Shown in pieces: positions 13,379 through 26,854 of a stretch of DNA of 64,000 nt (position 1 is its first letter; the number at the start of each line of letters is the position of its first letter). The stretch is from the NCBI GenBank assembly GCA_012295275.1, contig CM022673.1, positions 12,620,288 through 12,684,287 on the forward strand, written 5' to 3'. Position numbers and translations under genes: made by a program. This DNA comes from Chrysomallon squamiferum. Its lineage: Eukaryota; Mollusca; Gastropoda; Neomphalida; Peltospiridae. The notes under the pieces were generated by a model. It made no database searches. It was not told the DNA's origin and was given only the letters and a program-made list of their open reading frames with translations.

Positions 13379-13858
13379 CAATTTTAACATTTTATAAATT
13401 GAAACTTATTGCACTTCTAATGATCATAAAGAGGTCGACCAGTACTGACGTAACACTAATATGACGTCAACAATGCTCGTCGTACTGGCTTCTCGTTTAC
13501 AACGACAAAACAGCTCGTTCTGTGTTTCCAACCAAAACGATCGCGCGTTCCGTCCCATGATCACACACTTAAAACTGCAAATGTTTACTTCGTCGACCTG
13601 CAGAGAAGATGCATTCGATACGTCAGACCGTGATGTATGTAATCAATCTAGAGGATGACAAATCAATGTGTGGGTCAGCGCCACATGAGGCACACTGCGG
13701 CTATTTCAGACTTGCAGGTCGCCGCTAATTGAACGACGGGCGGATTAAGCGCTGTGTGGGGAAGTAAATTCAGTTTTGTCGATATCTGACAAACATGTAA
13801 TAACCAGCAGTGAGGAAGGACGAGAGGAATGTCCGCCATACAATAAGAGCATATAACA

Positions 13859-14031
13859 ACAGAAGAAGAAGACGAAGAAGACGAAGAAGAAGAAGAAGAA
13901 GAAGAAGAAGAAGAAGAAAAAGAAGAAGAAGAAGAAGAAGAAGAACAACAACAACAACAACAAAAATAGCAATAGCAAGATGATATTTATGATCACAATG
14001 ATGATGACGACGACGACGACTATGATAACGT

Positions 14032-14062
<31 letters not shown>
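13859..14062 (+). repeat. (GAA)n, (CAA)n and (GAT)n triplet cluster
   Basis: AGA/GAA purine triplets at 13859-13945, AAC triplets to about 13965, GAC/GAT triplets at 14000-14062. Confidence 0.93.
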
Positions 14063-14315
14063 AAAAAGAAGGGATTTTTAAAGTTGTTGGTTTTTATTTT
14101 GTTTTTGTTGGTGGGGGTGTTATTTGGGGGTGTTTTTTTGTTTTTTTTTTTTTTTTTTTTTTCATATCTCTATATGACATTGCCAACAAAAAAAAACAAG
14201 AAAAAAACAACATGTTATGTTACTTTTTATTTGTTTAAAGTTCGATGTCCAGTCACATCATAAAACAATCTCTCGAAAATTTACACATTGTTGAATTGCT
14301 GTTCTGTTTTATAGC

Positions 14316-14316
<1 letters not shown>

Positions 14317-14371
<55 letters not shown>
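14317..14371 (+). repeat. (AAT)n microsatellite
   Basis: About 18 pure triplets. Confidence 0.95.
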
Positions 14372-14374
<3 letters not shown>

Positions 14375-15235
14375 TTAAATATAAGAAGTTAATAATGATG
14401 TGAGCAATACGAACAAATCAATACAAAATAATGGAGTTCATGTCTTCCATTACAATCTGAATAAATATATCAAGTTACATGATCAGTATTGATATGAAAT
14501 AATCAAAAAAACATTTCATGTTCAATAAGTTCTCAAAGAGAAACAGTCTGTATTAATGAAATGTTCTGTCGCTTGCCCGAATTTGAACAAACCAAAGACC
14601 AGATCGATGAAACATTCCATAAAGTGATAAATCTTGTTTTGTTGTGATCTAATGTAATACTGATAAGGAATTACCTCTTCAAAAAAATTGTATAAATACT
14701 GACAATATAAATCGAATTTAAAAAAAAAAAAAAAAAAAATTGATGAATAACATAAATTGTATTAAATATAACAAATAACTTTTGTTTATCAATGTACTGG
14801 ACGGATAACTTCTATAAAAACATTCTTTTTTTTTTCCCCGTTTGGTTCCTCTAATTACATAAAGAGAAAAATGTGTCTCCATTTACAAGAGAGTTCGCGA
14901 AACAAATGTACCTCCATTTACAGGAGGGATGGCGAATACTTATTCCGGTAATGAGTTAAACGTTAAGTTGTATCAGCTCATGCCAGTGTTGATCCCGTGG
15001 TTATTCGAAGTTAATTTCATTACCAGATACCAAAGTGCCATGGATATTCATCCTAGAAAAACACCAAGCAAATTACACTGGCTCATCTAGTAAATCTGAA
15101 CGAAGCTTTTGAAAGCTGAATCATATAGATTCCTGCCATCTTTAACAGAAGCGAGTCAAATATATTAAACTGGTTAAAATTACTAAGTATGTAAAACTGA
15201 TCACCTTTTTAAGCTGTTGTGGTTGGGTTAAGCAA

Positions 15236-15377
<142 letters not shown>

Positions 15378-16139
15378 GGAGTTTGACAAACACATCTATT
15401 ACCAATTCCACCTTTTCACATCACTGATCAATAAAAACAAAACCATTTGTCTTTGATTACCTCTGCCAGCGTCTGTGAGTCATTACGGAAATTCGAAAAG
15501 AAAAATGTTTTCTGCTTCATGTTTCAGGTTACCGTTTATCAATCGGTTTATGTTGCACTCTTGGCCTTCAAGACAACACATCTTATTGTAAAGACAATTT
15601 CCAGAGATTGCTGTTCTCTGAAAAAAGGCTTTACTGCAATACGAGCTGACGAGTCACACACTGGCGGATTTTGCTTATAATCTCTAAACAGACGATGTCG
15701 GATACGTTCTTCTCGATCTAAATTCAGAATGCATCACATTTATCACAAATATCACTAATTTGAATAATTGGCATTTAATACTGACACATATACGGTGTGT
15801 GGTTTGTAGATTACACAGAGGAGTGAGATAATTTTATTCTTATAAAATGTTTAAAGATGGCAAGTCGATAAATATGGTTTGTTAAAGATGATATTCAAGA
15901 CAAGGAATTGTTGAACTGTGGACTGAGAATGGCTTGTTGACAGTGATTAACTGTGGATTAAAGTTCACACACAGACTTTGTTTATGCCGTTAAGAATTAA
16001 ATAATACAAAACACATATATCAAAATTATGATTTAGTTTGGGTTTTGTTTTAACGTCAATGAAACTGGCATGTGATGTACTTTTAATAAATATCGTCAGT
16101 GAAAACTTGGCGCTTTTCTCACAAGATAAACTACAGCCG

Positions 16140-16255
16140 ACTGGAAAAGACTGTAGACTGATAACCAGACTGGAAAAGACTGTAGACTGATAACCAGACT
16201 GGAAAAGACTGTAGACTGATAACCAGACTGAAAAAGACTGTAGACTGATGACCAG
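16140..16255 (+). repeat. 29-bp minisatellite, four copies
   Basis: Units start at 16140, 16169, 16198 and 16227 with the core ACTGGAAAAGACTGTAGACT followed by GATAACCAG. The first three are identical; the fourth has two changes. Confidence 0.95.
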
Positions 16256-16984
16256 ATGCAACTGAAGTGTGGCAGATAAGTCATCCCGGCAATAAACTGG
16301 TAAATCGTATTAGTCGTAATGGTATAAAGTGCTGTAATGACGAGATAATGTTTTTAATGAAGACAGAAACGAGACTGTCAGTCCTCAGCAGAATCCTCGC
16401 ATTGTTTTAGCCTGCAGTTGCAAACCTGTGCTGTGTGACCATCTTGCCAAATCGTTTTAACCAGTATTTGCGAATGTATAATGTGTATCAATCTTAACTT
16501 ACTGTTTTCTACAGTATTAGTGAATGTATAATGTGCAACTATCTTAATATACGCTTTTAGTATCTGCAAATGCGTAATGTGAACCGCCTAATCGTATTGT
16601 TTTAGTCAATATTTAGAAACAAAGGCTGAAAAAAAAAAATGAAAAGAAAAGAAATTATTTTACAGTATCATTCTCAAAGGTGAAAATTGTAACTCTTATC
16701 ATGTTGTTTTAGAAAATACCAAAAAATGTGAAAACTGAAACCTTCTTTTCACATAGCCGTCACTGTCATTTTTATTGTTGCTGTTTGTTTTGTCTGTTTT
16801 GAGCTCTTTTTTTTTTTTTTTTAGTGGGGGGTACTGATGGGTCGTTTTTTTTTTTTTTTTTTTTTTGTTTGTTTTGGGGGGATTTTCGGAGGATTTTTTT
16901 TATGTTTTTTTTTTTTTTTTTTTTTGAGTTTTTTTTTTTTGTTGTTGTTGTTTTTGTTTTGTTTTTTTCTTGTTTTTAAAATTT

Positions 16985-17045
16985 TAAAGACTGATCATGC
17001 GAGCTATCACGTTTCACACGAAAACTCTAACCACTGAACTACAGT
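16985..17045 (-). mobile_element. tRNA-like SINE head fragment, minus strand
   Basis: On the minus strand TAGTTCAGTGGTTAGAG fits the A-box consensus. Downstream in the same sense the sequence becomes A-rich (T-runs at 16800-16980 on the plus strand), like a SINE tail. No clear B box. Confidence 0.4.
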
Positions 17046-17644
17046 CACAGACCTCACAACTTGATAAAAAAAAAAAAAAAACGCGTTAATTACGTTCATT
17101 AGCAGCTGTTTGAAACAGTTTAAAAAAATATATCAGGTCGGAAAAACCGTCAATTAACTCTCTTTTTGAAAACAACTCCTTTCCTTAAAAAAAATCATGT
17201 AATAAAATTCGAGACTGAGATTGAAAAAGAAACCGGCAAGTTGAAACAACACAGGAGACACATTTTTGATCGCCTAAACGGTAAAAACGGGTCGTTTCAT
17301 TTTTTTTGTCTAAATATAGCCCCTCTAATCAACACGCTGCTGCTTTGATGTCATCAGCGAAAGGATGGAAAGAAAATTGACTCCTCTTTGCTGCGGCGGT
17401 CAAGAGTGTGCTGAAAACCGTTTTACACTTTAAATAGAAAAATTTCTGTTGAAACTGATCTTCAGTCACAAGAAGGAAAAAAAAAAGAGATGTGCTATTT
17501 GTAACTATACCACAGGCGGGACAAAATCGGTAGACGTGTATTTGGGTTGCGTGCCATTTTAAAAATGCCTCCTATGTTTCATAGATGAAAAGAGAAGTAA
17601 AGAAAGTCAATATATGTGTAGATGATTTTTGTTCTTAGTCTTTT

Positions 17645-17793
17645 ATTGTTGTTGTTGTTGTTGTTGTTGTCGTTATCATCAGTGTTATCATCGTAATTGT
17701 AATCATCATTATTTTTATTATTATCATCATGGTTGTGAACATAATCGTCGTCGTCGTCAATTATCATCATCATTACCATCATCATCATCATCA

Positions 17794-17826
<33 letters not shown>
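17645..17826 (+). repeat. Mixed triplet microsatellites
   Basis: GTT array, then CAT/CGT triplets, then ATT triplets. Confidence 0.9.
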
Positions 17827-17827
<1 letters not shown>

Positions 17828-18940
17828 TGTGTATTGCTACATATTTGAAAACCACCACAATTTATATAAATGTGACGATTTAATATAAAATTTGGATATG
17901 TAAAAATGTACACGTCGAAGTAAAAAGAAAACGTTTTGCTTCAAAACCCAAGCAGTTCAATAATTCAGATAGTTACATATTTTACTGCGAGGGGGGGGGA
18001 AGAAATAAAATATTGTTCTGTATACAATTATCATTTTCAAGGGTGATTATTATTCTGAGCTATGATTATCGTTCTTGGTGACTTTTTACAATTTTTTTTT
18101 TTTTTTTTTTTTTTTATGATGAGTGAGTGAGTGCATACGCATTTTATTACTTTGATTGTTATTATTATTAATATTTTTTTTTATTACATTTGTGTCATTA
18201 CTTGTGCAATATTACATTTCTTACGTCTTCCTGAATTTTTATTTATCTATTTTATTTTATTTTTATTCAGTACCTTTAATACATATACGGATATCACGCA
18301 CGGAAATCATTAATTTCCGATTATTATTATTTGCTTGAGAAAATTAAAAGTTTGTAGCATTTAATTATAAAATAATATCTTTATAAAGCAACTTCCTGGT
18401 ATTTCACACTGCAAAACAACAATGACCTGATTAAATTCTTCTCTCCCTTCTCTAGTTGTTTACGTGACTTCTGCATTTTCATGCCATCATTCGTAAACTT
18501 GCGTGACTGACAAAATAGACTGGCACGTTGCAAAATTAATAAAAGCGTACTACTAGAGACGGTTACAGTTTTAGGAAAGCAGCACTTTAACGGTACTTGT
18601 TTTAATAAAATGCTGTTAAACTAAAATATCATTTGTGTCCCGTTCTAGTTTTGTTTAGAAGGGAGTTTTATTGTTATATGTGTGTGTGTGTGTGGAGGGA
18701 TTATTGTTGATAAAGAAAAAAATTAATTCTTTATTCCACGATGACTGAAAGGTTTAATAAACGAATATGTAAACGAAGATTAATGGATGCATGAATAAAT
18801 TTGAATTTGTTCAGTTGGATCAACATTTATTTAACGAAAATGGTTGAAAGAATGAATAAATGGATGTATAAACAAATTCATCATTTATGCATTAAGGAAT
18901 GAATGAATGAATTTAAATTTGTTCAACTGAAATCTACTTG

Positions 18941-19341
18941 TATGTATATGTGTGTGTGTATAGATGGATGTATGTGTGTGTGCATATATGTATGTATATT
19001 TGTTTGTGTGTGTATATATATGTATGTATATGTATGTTTGTGTGTATATATGTATGTATTCGTGTGTGTATATGTATGTATATATGTGTGTTTGTGTGTA
19101 TATATTAATGTGTGTTTGTGTGTATATATTAATGTGTTTGTGTGAATATGTATACGTGTGATTGTGTGTATATATATATCTATGTTTGTGTGTATATGTA
19201 TGTGTATGTGTGCCTGTGTGTGTATATATGTATGTATATATGTTTTGTGTTTGTATATATGTATCTATATGTGTGTGTATGTATGTATGTATATATGTTT
19301 TTGTGTGTGTATGTGTATGTATATGTGTGTTTGTGTGTGTT
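18941..19341 (+). repeat. (GT)n/(GTAT)n microsatellite, 400 bp
   Basis: Compound TGTG, TATG and TATA repeats; a partly periodic unit GTGTATATATTAATGTGTTT occurs twice. Confidence 0.93.
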
Positions 19342-20469
19342 ATCATAACAGCGGCAATCCCTTTGAGGAGCAGCGAAGGACTATTTATAAACACTTCACT
19401 GAAAAGAGTCATGTATTTTTATTACATCGCACATAAAACTCTTTTTCCGTCCACTGCAATTTCAGGCATGTTGAGAAGAAAGCTAATTAGATTCCATTCA
19501 TTACTGCAGTTTCCAGCAGCTGACAAGAGTAATTGCTGCCACTAGGGCACTTCGACTCATGTCAGTGTGTAAATGTGTAGGTAAATTTCCGATTACATTC
19601 ACAAATGGAAACTGTGCAGAGTTTGTTTATACACGTTTTGCTCCCCAATCGTAATCACAAATCCGGGATATACATATTCATCGGGGCACACTCTCCAGGC
19701 ATCCCGGTAAACCTATGCAAGACAGTTGATACAGCATTATATAAATTAGTTATGGACCTCCATCTGGAACGGGAAATAGCCTATAGTGCGAATAGAGGAT
19801 GTTGAATGTCAGTCGTTGATAACGTTTCTTTATTTTGAGGTTAGTTTATACAAGGTATAGCTGCCATTTCCTAAAGTAAAAAGAAAAATAAGTGGATCTC
19901 GTCTGCTTGACAGTTTATTCATCTCGTTTTATTCCTCTGACTGAAGACAGTAAATCTGATTAGCCTGGATAGAAGAAAAAGTCGTCCGCCATTACGGAAC
20001 TGTTACACGAAGCGTAAAAACCAAAAGTCGTCTCAGCTATTAATGGAAACGCTTTAACGAGACTCCGGTATCCATGGTCACTTTGATGGAAAGGTGCTTA
20101 ATTACCTAGACCAATCAGACGATGCCCAGATTCGGCAGTGTCTTTAATCGAGGGTAATATGAAAGGCCACTGACATAATGGCGACAGCAGAAGTCGTGAC
20201 GTCTTCGAGCTTTCAAGTCTAGGACGAAGAAAATGGAGCGTCATGTCGCAATGGACTCGTAACTCACTTCCGTTAAGTGAATTAACTGACATATTACTCC
20301 GCGTCGCTGTGCTTTCTGTCAGCAGAAAACTGTCTGATTCGTTCTTTGATATAAAAAGATTGTGAAAAAGAAAATTAAGAATAAAAAAAGTAATAATAAA
20401 CTAATTTACCTAACTGTCGCTAAAAACAAAACAAGCATTCTTTCTAAACCGAATCCAGAAAGGGGTATT

Positions 20470-20503
<34 letters not shown>

Positions 20504-21491
20504 CCGTCGTCAACATTGTTATTATATTTTTACTGAAAAGTGCATGAAAACAAAATAATTACATATTCATAATTACTGAGAAAAAATATATAAATGATGT
20601 TCGTCTGATACACGGACATGCACGCACACGCATTAAGTATCCCAGCATACTAATGATGCCTACTACTGTATATATATATATATATATATGTGTGTGTACT
20701 CAAGTGCTTGAATATATGCAAGACGGATGTGATCCAGAGACAGTGAAAACTAATTTAATATTTCATACGTCTCGAGGAAAATCCGTTAACGAAGTAACGT
20801 CAGTTTGCACCCTTAAAGTGCAGCGGATAACGGTTTTGTAAGTAAACCAGGTTTGAGCAGACGAGACATACTTCATTAACAAGACTTCAGGATTATGTCG
20901 GACCGTGTCTCTGACCCTCCGCTCACTCGCGACTACTTTAATATCATAAAAATAAAAATAGTAATTCCTTGTTGACAGTATCTTAGAGATAAAAAAATAA
21001 TAATAATATATTAAAAGATTTATGGCTACAATAACCCAAAGATCATGAAATGTGTCACACTGATGCAATTACTCTTTAAGAAGTAGAGTTATGTCGCCTC
21101 GTCTTTATTGAAAAGTTATTCTGGATTTAGTACGTGCAAAGGCGTGTGGTCTGTTCTGTGATAAACACACAGTTTTCACTGTCCGTGCACACAGTGACTG
21201 TTTGCGTTACGTGTTCAGAACCATTTCACGTTCGAAACTTCCAGCTGTTTCATTCTGAATGACAGACTGGTCACTGATAACTCACCAGGCCACAGGTTCT
21301 TGTCTCCTGTCCGCCGTATCTGAAAATTATATTGAGAGATGTACAGTTTATTTTTCTTTTTTCTTCTTTGTTTTTTGTTGTTGTTTTTTTTGTTTTGTTT
21401 TGTTTATTTTGTTTGTTTGTTTTATTTTCTTTTTTAACGAGGAACGAGTTGTTTTTTAATGTTGCGTTGGTATTCCTGTTTTTGTGGATTT

Positions 21492-21527
<36 letters not shown>

Positions 21528-24226
21528 TATTTGTGTTGGATGTTTTGTGTGTGTGTTATTTTATCTTAATAACAGTATTTTAAAAAGTCTCTAGTAAACC
21601 GTCTAATCGTTCACAGTAATTTTCTCTGAAAGACGACATTTAGTATTAAATGTCATCTGACAACTTTTATAAACGACAAAATAAAATCTGCTGTCAAAAC
21701 TAATTCAGCCATAACTTAAAATCATGCTGTTGCTTCATGAAATAAAACTCTAATGCTGAAAGTAAATCTTGGTATTATATTGCTTAAAATGTTGTCGTTT
21801 TGTTGACACAGACGAATGAAAATTAATGTATTTGCTACAGATAACAAAACATGTCGAACTTTCCAGAACTCATTCTGAAAACGAATTTACACGCCACGGT
21901 TTTGTTTATTGCCGACCCAATTTTATGGCTACAATTCACAGGTTAGAATACATCCCGCTGATCAGCAGGTCGTTGGTCAATTGCCCGGGCTGTTTCATAT
22001 TTCAAAGACCACGTTTGTATATGCTTTCCTGCCAGGGATAAGTGCATAATACAGATCCCAATACACTAATCGATATACAACTGTGTAGTTGGAGCGGTGG
22101 TTTTATTCTCATACGTCATAATTTACAAAATCGGTGTTTTACACCTAGCATCCATAAATACGTTGAGATCTCTAAAAGGTTTTTTCATTGGGTTTTTTTT
22201 GTTAGAAATATAAAATGCAAACCAATAAGAGATAGAACAGTTCAGAGGCTTATTTCTTGGCTGATGCTTATTCTTCTCAGTTCCCCCATTCAGAAATTTT
22301 CCAAATCCAGTCAGTATCTCTTGACAGTATACGCGTGTATGTTCGTCTTTTCACGTATCCTTGTTTTTCTATGTGTGTATGTGTGTATAGTGCACGTGTA
22401 AGCAGGATGACAGTAAAGGTTATAACGTTGTGTGTTCAGTGCTAAGTCTCAGATGTGTCTGTTGACTGTTTTTGAATCGGAAATTCATTTTAAAAAAAAT
22501 ATATAAATAAAATGTTTTCTTGTTCTATGCATTAAGAGTAACAGAATTAGTTATCCTGAGTTTCTGCCTACAATCACTGGAAATAAAAACCCCAACGTAA
22601 TTAACATTTACCATTAATATAAAATGCATTTGGACGTTTTTAAAAGATTATAAATTAACAGTATTCTTTTATTTCTGTGTGTGAAAATAATGAACACTGA
22701 GCCTACCATTACACAAAAATAACCTTACCTCGGCTCATTTTCTTTCTTATTTTAAATACGTACACTTTCTAATTTACCACAAAATGTCATAAATTTGTAC
22801 TAACTGAAATTCTTAATGAGATTTTTCCTTAATGTTTTACTTCACGTCTCCTTTGATTACAAATTATGACTTACGCGTCACTATTAATACCCGTGCTACA
22901 AACAAAACTAATTTCTCTTGCGTTATTCTAGAAGCTTCAAGAAAAAGACATTTAAAAAAATTATCTGGAATTGATTTTCCTGAACGAAATTACCTCAGAT
23001 TTTGCTATAAATCATTTGCGAATATTGGTTTTAGAATATATATATATGTATCATAAATAAAAGAAAAGTCGAGTTGACCTTTGTGGTTTTCAAGTAAGTC
23101 CTTTAATTTTAACTTTATTAATGCTTAATCTGTAATTACCGTTGTCAGTTGGTCTGATTAAAGCCCATTTGTGACTTTGACGATTTTCATAACTTAGAAA
23201 TAAGTTCAGAATGTCTGTGTAATTAGCCAGATGTGTCTACCTCTCTCACACACACGTCATTTCCTGTTTTAATATAAGCATGTATATATATATATATATA
23301 GGTGTGAGCCTTTTGTTTTTGTATAGGAATATTAAATATTTATCCAGAATATTTTGGTTATTAACGTAACTTGAAATATAAATGCAATTAGGAAACAATA
23401 AAGGAAATTTCTTATTTCTAAATTCCTATACAAAGAATATTTCCTGTCTCTTTGTTTCTTTTCTCCACTGGTTTAGAAAACACTGTCGTATGTACTAACT
23501 GAACTGTTTTTTCAATCTACTGACACATATATTTTAAAAATATATCGATATTATGCAGTTAATCTATGTCAAGATACCGTATGTTTTCTTGTTATTATCT
23601 ATACGACCTTTGCCACATTATTGTCTTATAGATTAAATAAAGATGAAGAGAACAGATTAATTAGTTAAATAAAACGTATTCAGTTTGTCTGTTGTGTTGT
23701 ACTTATTATATACCTCTTTTTATCACGCTTATTAATATAATACAAAATAGTTTAGAAATCTTTTATTTTATTTTCGTTTATAATATGTACTTTCTTTTGT
23801 TTGTTTTATTTAATTGCGAAATCCTTGGCTTCGTGTGTTGTTTGTACCATTTTTAGCATTATCAAAACATTTTGATGTGAACTCAGCTACTGTAAACTTT
23901 TCCAATCATATAGTTATGGGTATTTATAGTTGCCTCCCTTGAACAAAATATAACTAACTAACAATAAGATAAAGTTAAATGTATTTTTAAAATTAACTAA
24001 AACAAGTACATAAATTAAATAAACAGACAATCAAATCGGATTACGTTAATTTTAAATAGAGTAAATAGAAAAACAGTGCGCTAGCTTCCCTGACTAACTT
24101 AAACACTCATCATACACACTATAGTCCAGTTTTGTATGGTAACATGAGAAATCTAATGTGGACAATACAAGTGAAATAAATATAAAGAAAGTAATGTATC
24201 AAACACAGATAAGGATTCTGAATAAT

Positions 24227-24307
<81 letters not shown>

Positions 24308-24778
24308 TGTGTGATTAAAAAAAAAAAAAAACAAGAACAAAAAAACAGGACCGAAAAGTAGCAAGTTAGGCAATAAAGAAAAGTGACGTAAGAAAAACAT
24401 GAGATTAAAAGTATGCGAGTCTTTTGGCCTGTTATTATGTGTGTCTTATGTTTTATTGTACGAAACAGAAACTAGATATTTTAATACGATCACCAAAACA
24501 GAAAACCATGCATATTATTATAATTAACACTACTTCATAATTATACGGTAAACATTTTCAGACCATTACTGAGCATAATACTAAACAATGTATACTTTAA
24601 ATAGTTTCAAAGTATATATGTTAACATTAACTTTACACGGGGTTAACGGATATTCACCTAACTCGGTTACTTCATTGATTATTAAGGGATTCGTCATGGT
24701 ATGATTTTATATGAATCATATTTATTTCAGTTAAATAAGTCAATAAGCCCTATAAAGTCTAGTAAGCTGATCAACAAC
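19342..24778. other. Gene-free block upstream of paralogue A
   Basis: 19350-20340 is GC-richer unique sequence without a recognisable protein. Then ATC triplets at 20473-20503, (TA)n at 20671-20689, T-runs at 21350-21524, AT-rich unique sequence at 21600-24100, and TC/GT repeats. Confidence 0.65.
24231..24313 (+). repeat. (TC)n-(GT)n compound microsatellite
   Basis: About 30 TC units passing directly into about 11 GT units, then poly-A. Confidence 0.95.
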
Positions 24779-24840
24779 TGCGCATGTCGATCATCTATTT
24801 CCGCAGTGCGTACTTCCGGTTTGACACTTGGTGTGTATTT
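24779..24840 (+). promoter_or_regulatory. Candidate promoter of paralogue A
   Basis: About 120-180 nt upstream of the start codon, a short GC-richer patch in AT-rich DNA carries an NRF1-like half site (TGCGCATG, from 24779) and an ETS-type site (ACTTCCGG, 24812-24819). Such pairs are typical of TATA-less housekeeping promoters. No transcription start is visible, so this is inference. Confidence 0.3.
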
Positions 24841-24958
24841 TTGGATTTCATAACAATACACAGCTGATGAGTGAGTGGAGCACGTCATAATTATTTAAAG
24901 GAACTGTCGAGTAAAAGCAAAAAACATTTAGATTAATACGTCCACATAACAGATCACA

Positions 24959-25183
24959 ATGACGGAAATTCTGTCCACTGTCCAACTGAAAAAGCTAGCA
25001 GACCACAAATACAGTGTCGAAGGCACTTCTTTCTTGGAACCACCGATGCAGAAATTTTGGAGATGGCTGTTAGAACAGATTCCTCGGTGGTGGTCTCCCA
25101 ATGCTATTACGCTCGTTGGTCTTATCATCAACATTACTACGACAATGATTTTAGCGTATTACAGTCCAGACGCAAAACAAGCT
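24959..25183 (+). CDS. CEPT1-like: Paralogue A coding exon 1
   Basis: 75 codons, phase 0, donor GTAAGT. Holds the amphipathic N-terminal part ([20 protein letters not shown]) and the WWSPNAITL stretch that leads into the first hydrophobic segment (about residues 51-69). Same length as exon 1 of paralogue B, with 40 of 75 residues identical by hand count. Confidence 0.95.
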
Positions 25184-26819
25184 GTAAGTATTGGAAGTAT
25201 TTCCAAATTGGTAAATGTTGATAAACTATTGAGAAAACGAACGAAACCACGTTTGCTATTCCTGTTCGTTTATGATTCACCTTCATGAGACTATGTGCTG
25301 TTTTTATGATAGTATGTAGATAATCGTGATTTTAACACAAACAGAACAAAAAATCAAAAACAAAACAACTGAGATACTTATTGTATGTCAAACCCTAGTA
25401 TATATGTTCAGTAAGATGCCACGTTTTGAGTCAGATTATTAATTATTTTATCTTGAGAGCAAATGATAAAGCTGAACATATTTACTGATACATCATACCT
25501 GCAATAGGACTCTTTTTATTAGCATAGTTAGAATCCTAAAATATACCAACATATTAAAAAAAATAATAATTAAAGCTTCCAAAATTGATACCCTTGATTA
25601 ACTATTCAGTTTCATTGTTTCATGTTTATTTGTTGCAAACATATATTTAATAAATGTGATATGGTTGTAAAAGAATAACCTTTTTACAGCAATAAAATTA
25701 TTAAATGCACAAAACATTTAAATCATTTGTTTATTTTTCAAAAATATTTTCTGGTTAACTCAACAAATGGTTCATGGTTATGGTAAATCTGTAATATATA
25801 GATGATCTACTGTTATGTGTGTGAAATATGTTATGAATATGTATATATTTTATTTGTATTTAGCTTAACCTTTCATCCATGATTCAGAAATATATCATGA
25901 CCTATTTCATCTTGTAACAATTGACATGATAACTTTGTTTTCCTATTGTTCTTATCGACATGACCTTCAGTAGATAATTCATCTGTCATGTACACACTGC
26001 TGCTGTAACAATTTGCTTCTCAGAAGAAAACAAATTCAGTTGTTTGACAGTGCTTAGTTGAATGTCCCTTTCCTGTTTTAAAAAATAACAGTCTTAGTGA
26101 CAGCAGAAGTTTTTTTTTCTTTTCTGTTTTTCATATTTATTTATTTATTTGTTTGTTTGTGTATTTTGTTTTTTTATTTATTGGTTTTTAAGAACCATTG
26201 TGCTGGCATTTATTAGTTACATCATTAATGTGTCCACAATGGTCCATAAATCAAAATGGAAAATATAATTAAAGGTTTTGCAAAGTGTATGTATGTATAA
26301 AAATAATTTATTAGTTCTAAGAAGTGCTGATGATAATGTACATAGGATTACTGAGTGTGTTTCTGATTTTTATGCCAAATAAATTAATGTGGAACTGATC
26401 ATGATGAAGAATAATATTTTTTAATATTTTACACTTCTTATAATGCATTTGTCTTCAGAAATAGTGTTTGCAGTTTATTGAATAGTGTGTGTTGTGGTTG
26501 CCTTTTTTGTTTGTTTTTTTCTTTTGGCATTAGCAAATTACTGATCTTAAAGGTTTTTTTGCAAGATACAGTGATCTGCATACACTTAAAATTGAAGACC
26601 CCTTGCTGGTTTTGAAACTATTCATAATGACAGGAGAGATTTAAAAAAACAAACATTTCCTCTTCTTCTTTTTGTCAGTGTTTTTCTGTTTTTTTCACTT
26701 TTTATGTATGTCAGTGTCATAATTATTGTGTGTTATTTTATATATATTCTATACACACACACTCGCGCACTTTTTATGTATGTCAATGTCATAATTACTG
26801 TATGTTATTTTATATATAT

Positions 26820-26854
<35 letters not shown>

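Noticed and set aside
18885-19412. 175-codon minus-strand open frame
   Set aside because: A Thr/His/Tyr/Ile repeat from a GT/TATG microsatellite; not a protein gene.
19536-19552. CCACTAGGGCAC, CTCF-like
   Set aside because: Lacks two G of the consensus core; chance match plausible.
21826-22401. Two adjacent plus-strand open frames
   Set aside because: No recognisable domain, no splice consensus at useful places, and ordinary AT-rich composition.
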